NCBI GenBank assembly: GCA_964608925.1
Contig: CAZSQD010000129.1
Coordinates: 1-7,247 of the forward strand
DNA: 7,247 nucleotides
Reading direction: 5' to 3'
Source: GCA-2733415 sp964608925
Lineage (GTDB): Bacteria > Bacteroidota > Bacteroidia > Flavobacteriales > Flavobacteriaceae
The position numbers and the translations under genes were made by a program. The notes under the pieces are model-generated. The model saw only the letters and a program-made list of their open reading frames with translations. It was not told the DNA's origin and did no database searches. Positions 6,826 to 7,247 of this stretch are shown piece by piece; within the stretch, counting starts at the first letter, position 1; each line of letters starts with the position of its first letter.

Positions 6826-7044
6826 TTACAAGTCAATTAACTCCATTAAACTAATATCTAAGCCTTTTGCGATTTTTCGTAATACTAAAACGGTAGGGTT
6901 TTGTTTTGCTCTAATAATTCTGCGTAAAGTACGCGTATCAATATCACACGCTTCAGAAAAATGATATTGTAACTTGAATTTTTCACATCCAAGCTTCTCT
7001 ATCTTTTTTCCCAGTTTCTCTAAAAATTGATTATCAGTAAGCAT
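6826..7044 (-). CDS. Small XRE/Cro-CI-type helix-turn-helix protein
   Basis: This 72-residue protein is almost entirely a lambda-repressor-like DNA-binding domain. An N-terminal helix (about residues 5-18, FLEKLGKKIEKLG) precedes the helix-turn-helix region FSEACDIDTRTLRRII (29-44), and the C-terminal helices carry NPTVLVLRKIAKGLDISLMELI (49-70). The pattern of conserved hydrophobics and the ending 'L..IAKGLDISLMELI' match the XRE fold. There is no ligand-binding or oligomerisation domain and no adjacent toxin-like partner in view, so its role is a guess: a transcriptional regulator, possibly autoregulatory or acting on the divergent gene. It is the only minus-strand gene, converging on truA. 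An AATGTTTG on its own strand about 20 nt upstream is a one-mismatch match to the phylum's -7 element, but no TTG sits at the right distance, so I do not call a promoter. Confidence 0.8.
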   Translation of the reverse strand: MLTDNQFLEKLGKKIEKLGCEKFKLQYHFSEACDIDTRTLRRIIRAKQNPTVLVLRKIAKGLDISLMELIDL

Positions 7045-7077
7045 AAATCAAATTTCCAAACATTCTATTTAAAACAT

Positions 7078-7108
7078 TTGGCTTATACGCCCGAATTATA
7101 TATATTTG
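7078..7108 (+). promoter_or_regulatory. Bacteroidota-type promoter for the secreted-protein gene
   Basis: TTG (7078-7080, within CATTTG) is followed after 20 nt by TATATTTG (7101-7108), an exact match to the TAnnTTTG -7 element of the Bacteroidota primary sigma factor, at the accepted spacing. Transcription would begin at roughly 7112-7116, leaving a very short leader before the ATG at 7137. It lies in the 92-nt divergent spacer beside the XRE-type gene, so that regulator could plausibly bind here. Confidence 0.75.
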
Positions 7109-7116
7109 CGCATTAG

Positions 7117-7137
7117 ATGTTAAAAAAAATCACTTGA
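7117..7137 (+). other. Six-codon upstream mini-ORF (MLKKIT)
   Basis: ATG at 7117 opens a reading frame of six codons, MLKKIT, ending in TGA at 7135-7137. The last base of that stop is the first base of the next gene's ATG (TGATG). The predicted transcript would start only a few bases before this ATG, making it nearly leaderless. Its peptide nearly copies the N terminus of the main protein (MKKIT), owing to a local duplication. Whether it is translated is unknown. Confidence 0.4.
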
Positions 7138-7152
7138 TGAAAAAAATCACTT
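7123..7152 (+). repeat. 13-bp direct repeat spanning a start codon
   Basis: AAAAAAATCACTT occurs at 7123-7135 and again at 7140-7152, with a period of 17 nt and the ATG of the secreted-protein gene (7137-7139) between the copies. It looks like a small tandem duplication of the start region. The A-run in each copy is also a possible slippage site. Confidence 0.75.
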
Positions 7153-7247
7153 TGCTATTAATGATCTTCATTTCGGCTTTATCAATAGCGCAGAATAGCA
7201 ACCTGCAAGATGTCGTTTATTTAAAAAATGGAAATATTATCAGGGGT
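7137..7247 (+). CDS. Secreted protein of unknown function, 3' truncated
   Basis: Only the first 37 codons are in the window, and the frame runs open to the last base. The N terminus is a clear Sec signal peptide: MKK, a hydrophobic core ITLLLMIFISALSI, then a small-residue end with likely cleavage after SIA, giving a mature start at Q19. The '...IAQN' junction is very typical of Bacteroidota exported proteins. No lipobox cysteine is present. The mature start includes DVVYLKNGNIIRG, which I recognise as a recurring opening in flavobacterial exported proteins with no assigned activity. The visible part is too short to place it in a named family. It has a good promoter, is transcribed away from the XRE-type gene, and is preceded by a six-codon mini-ORF whose stop overlaps its start codon. 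Confidence 0.8.
   Translation, partial: MKKITLLLMIFISALSIAQNSNLQDVVYLKNGNIIRG

Overview
The window looks like a chromosomal segment from a marine-type member of the Bacteroidota, most likely Flavobacteriaceae. The DNA is strongly AT-rich. Genes start without Shine-Dalgarno sequences. There is a Bacteroidota-type promoter (TTG, about 20 nt, TAnnTTTG) near the right end, and the N-terminal signal peptide there ends in the typical 'IAQ'. The protein variants (sugar transferase, PurD, TruA) also read as flavobacterial. The taxonomic call is inferred from these traits, not from a search.

Positions 1-4500 form the end of a surface-polysaccharide gene cluster, all on the plus strand. It starts with a UDP-glucose 6-dehydrogenase whose 5' end lies outside the window, followed closely by a UDP-glucuronate decarboxylase (UDP-xylose synthase). 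Together these two would convert UDP-glucose to UDP-glucuronate and then UDP-xylose. After a 150-nt spacer packed with palindromes come a membrane-bound polyprenyl-phosphate sugar-phosphate transferase, which starts the lipid-linked repeat unit, and a GT2 glycosyltransferase that would extend it.

Positions 4497-6629 are housekeeping genes. purD (purine synthesis) overlaps the stop codon of the glycosyltransferase by four bases, so a core metabolic gene is physically joined to the polysaccharide operon. After 66 nt comes truA (tRNA pseudouridine synthase), which starts with TTG.

Positions 6630-7247 are a boundary zone. A 196-nt non-coding stretch carries what look like two dispersed-repeat fragments. 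Next is a small XRE-type DNA-binding protein on the minus strand. Divergent from it is the start of a secreted protein, with a good promoter and a curious duplicated start region that encodes a six-codon upstream mini-ORF.

I found no CRISPR array, tRNA, rRNA, transposase or defence system. The window is mostly ordinary. The items most worth a second look are the mini-ORF and start duplication at 7117-7152, the stacked palindromes at 2250-2355 and the repeat remnants at 6635-6787.
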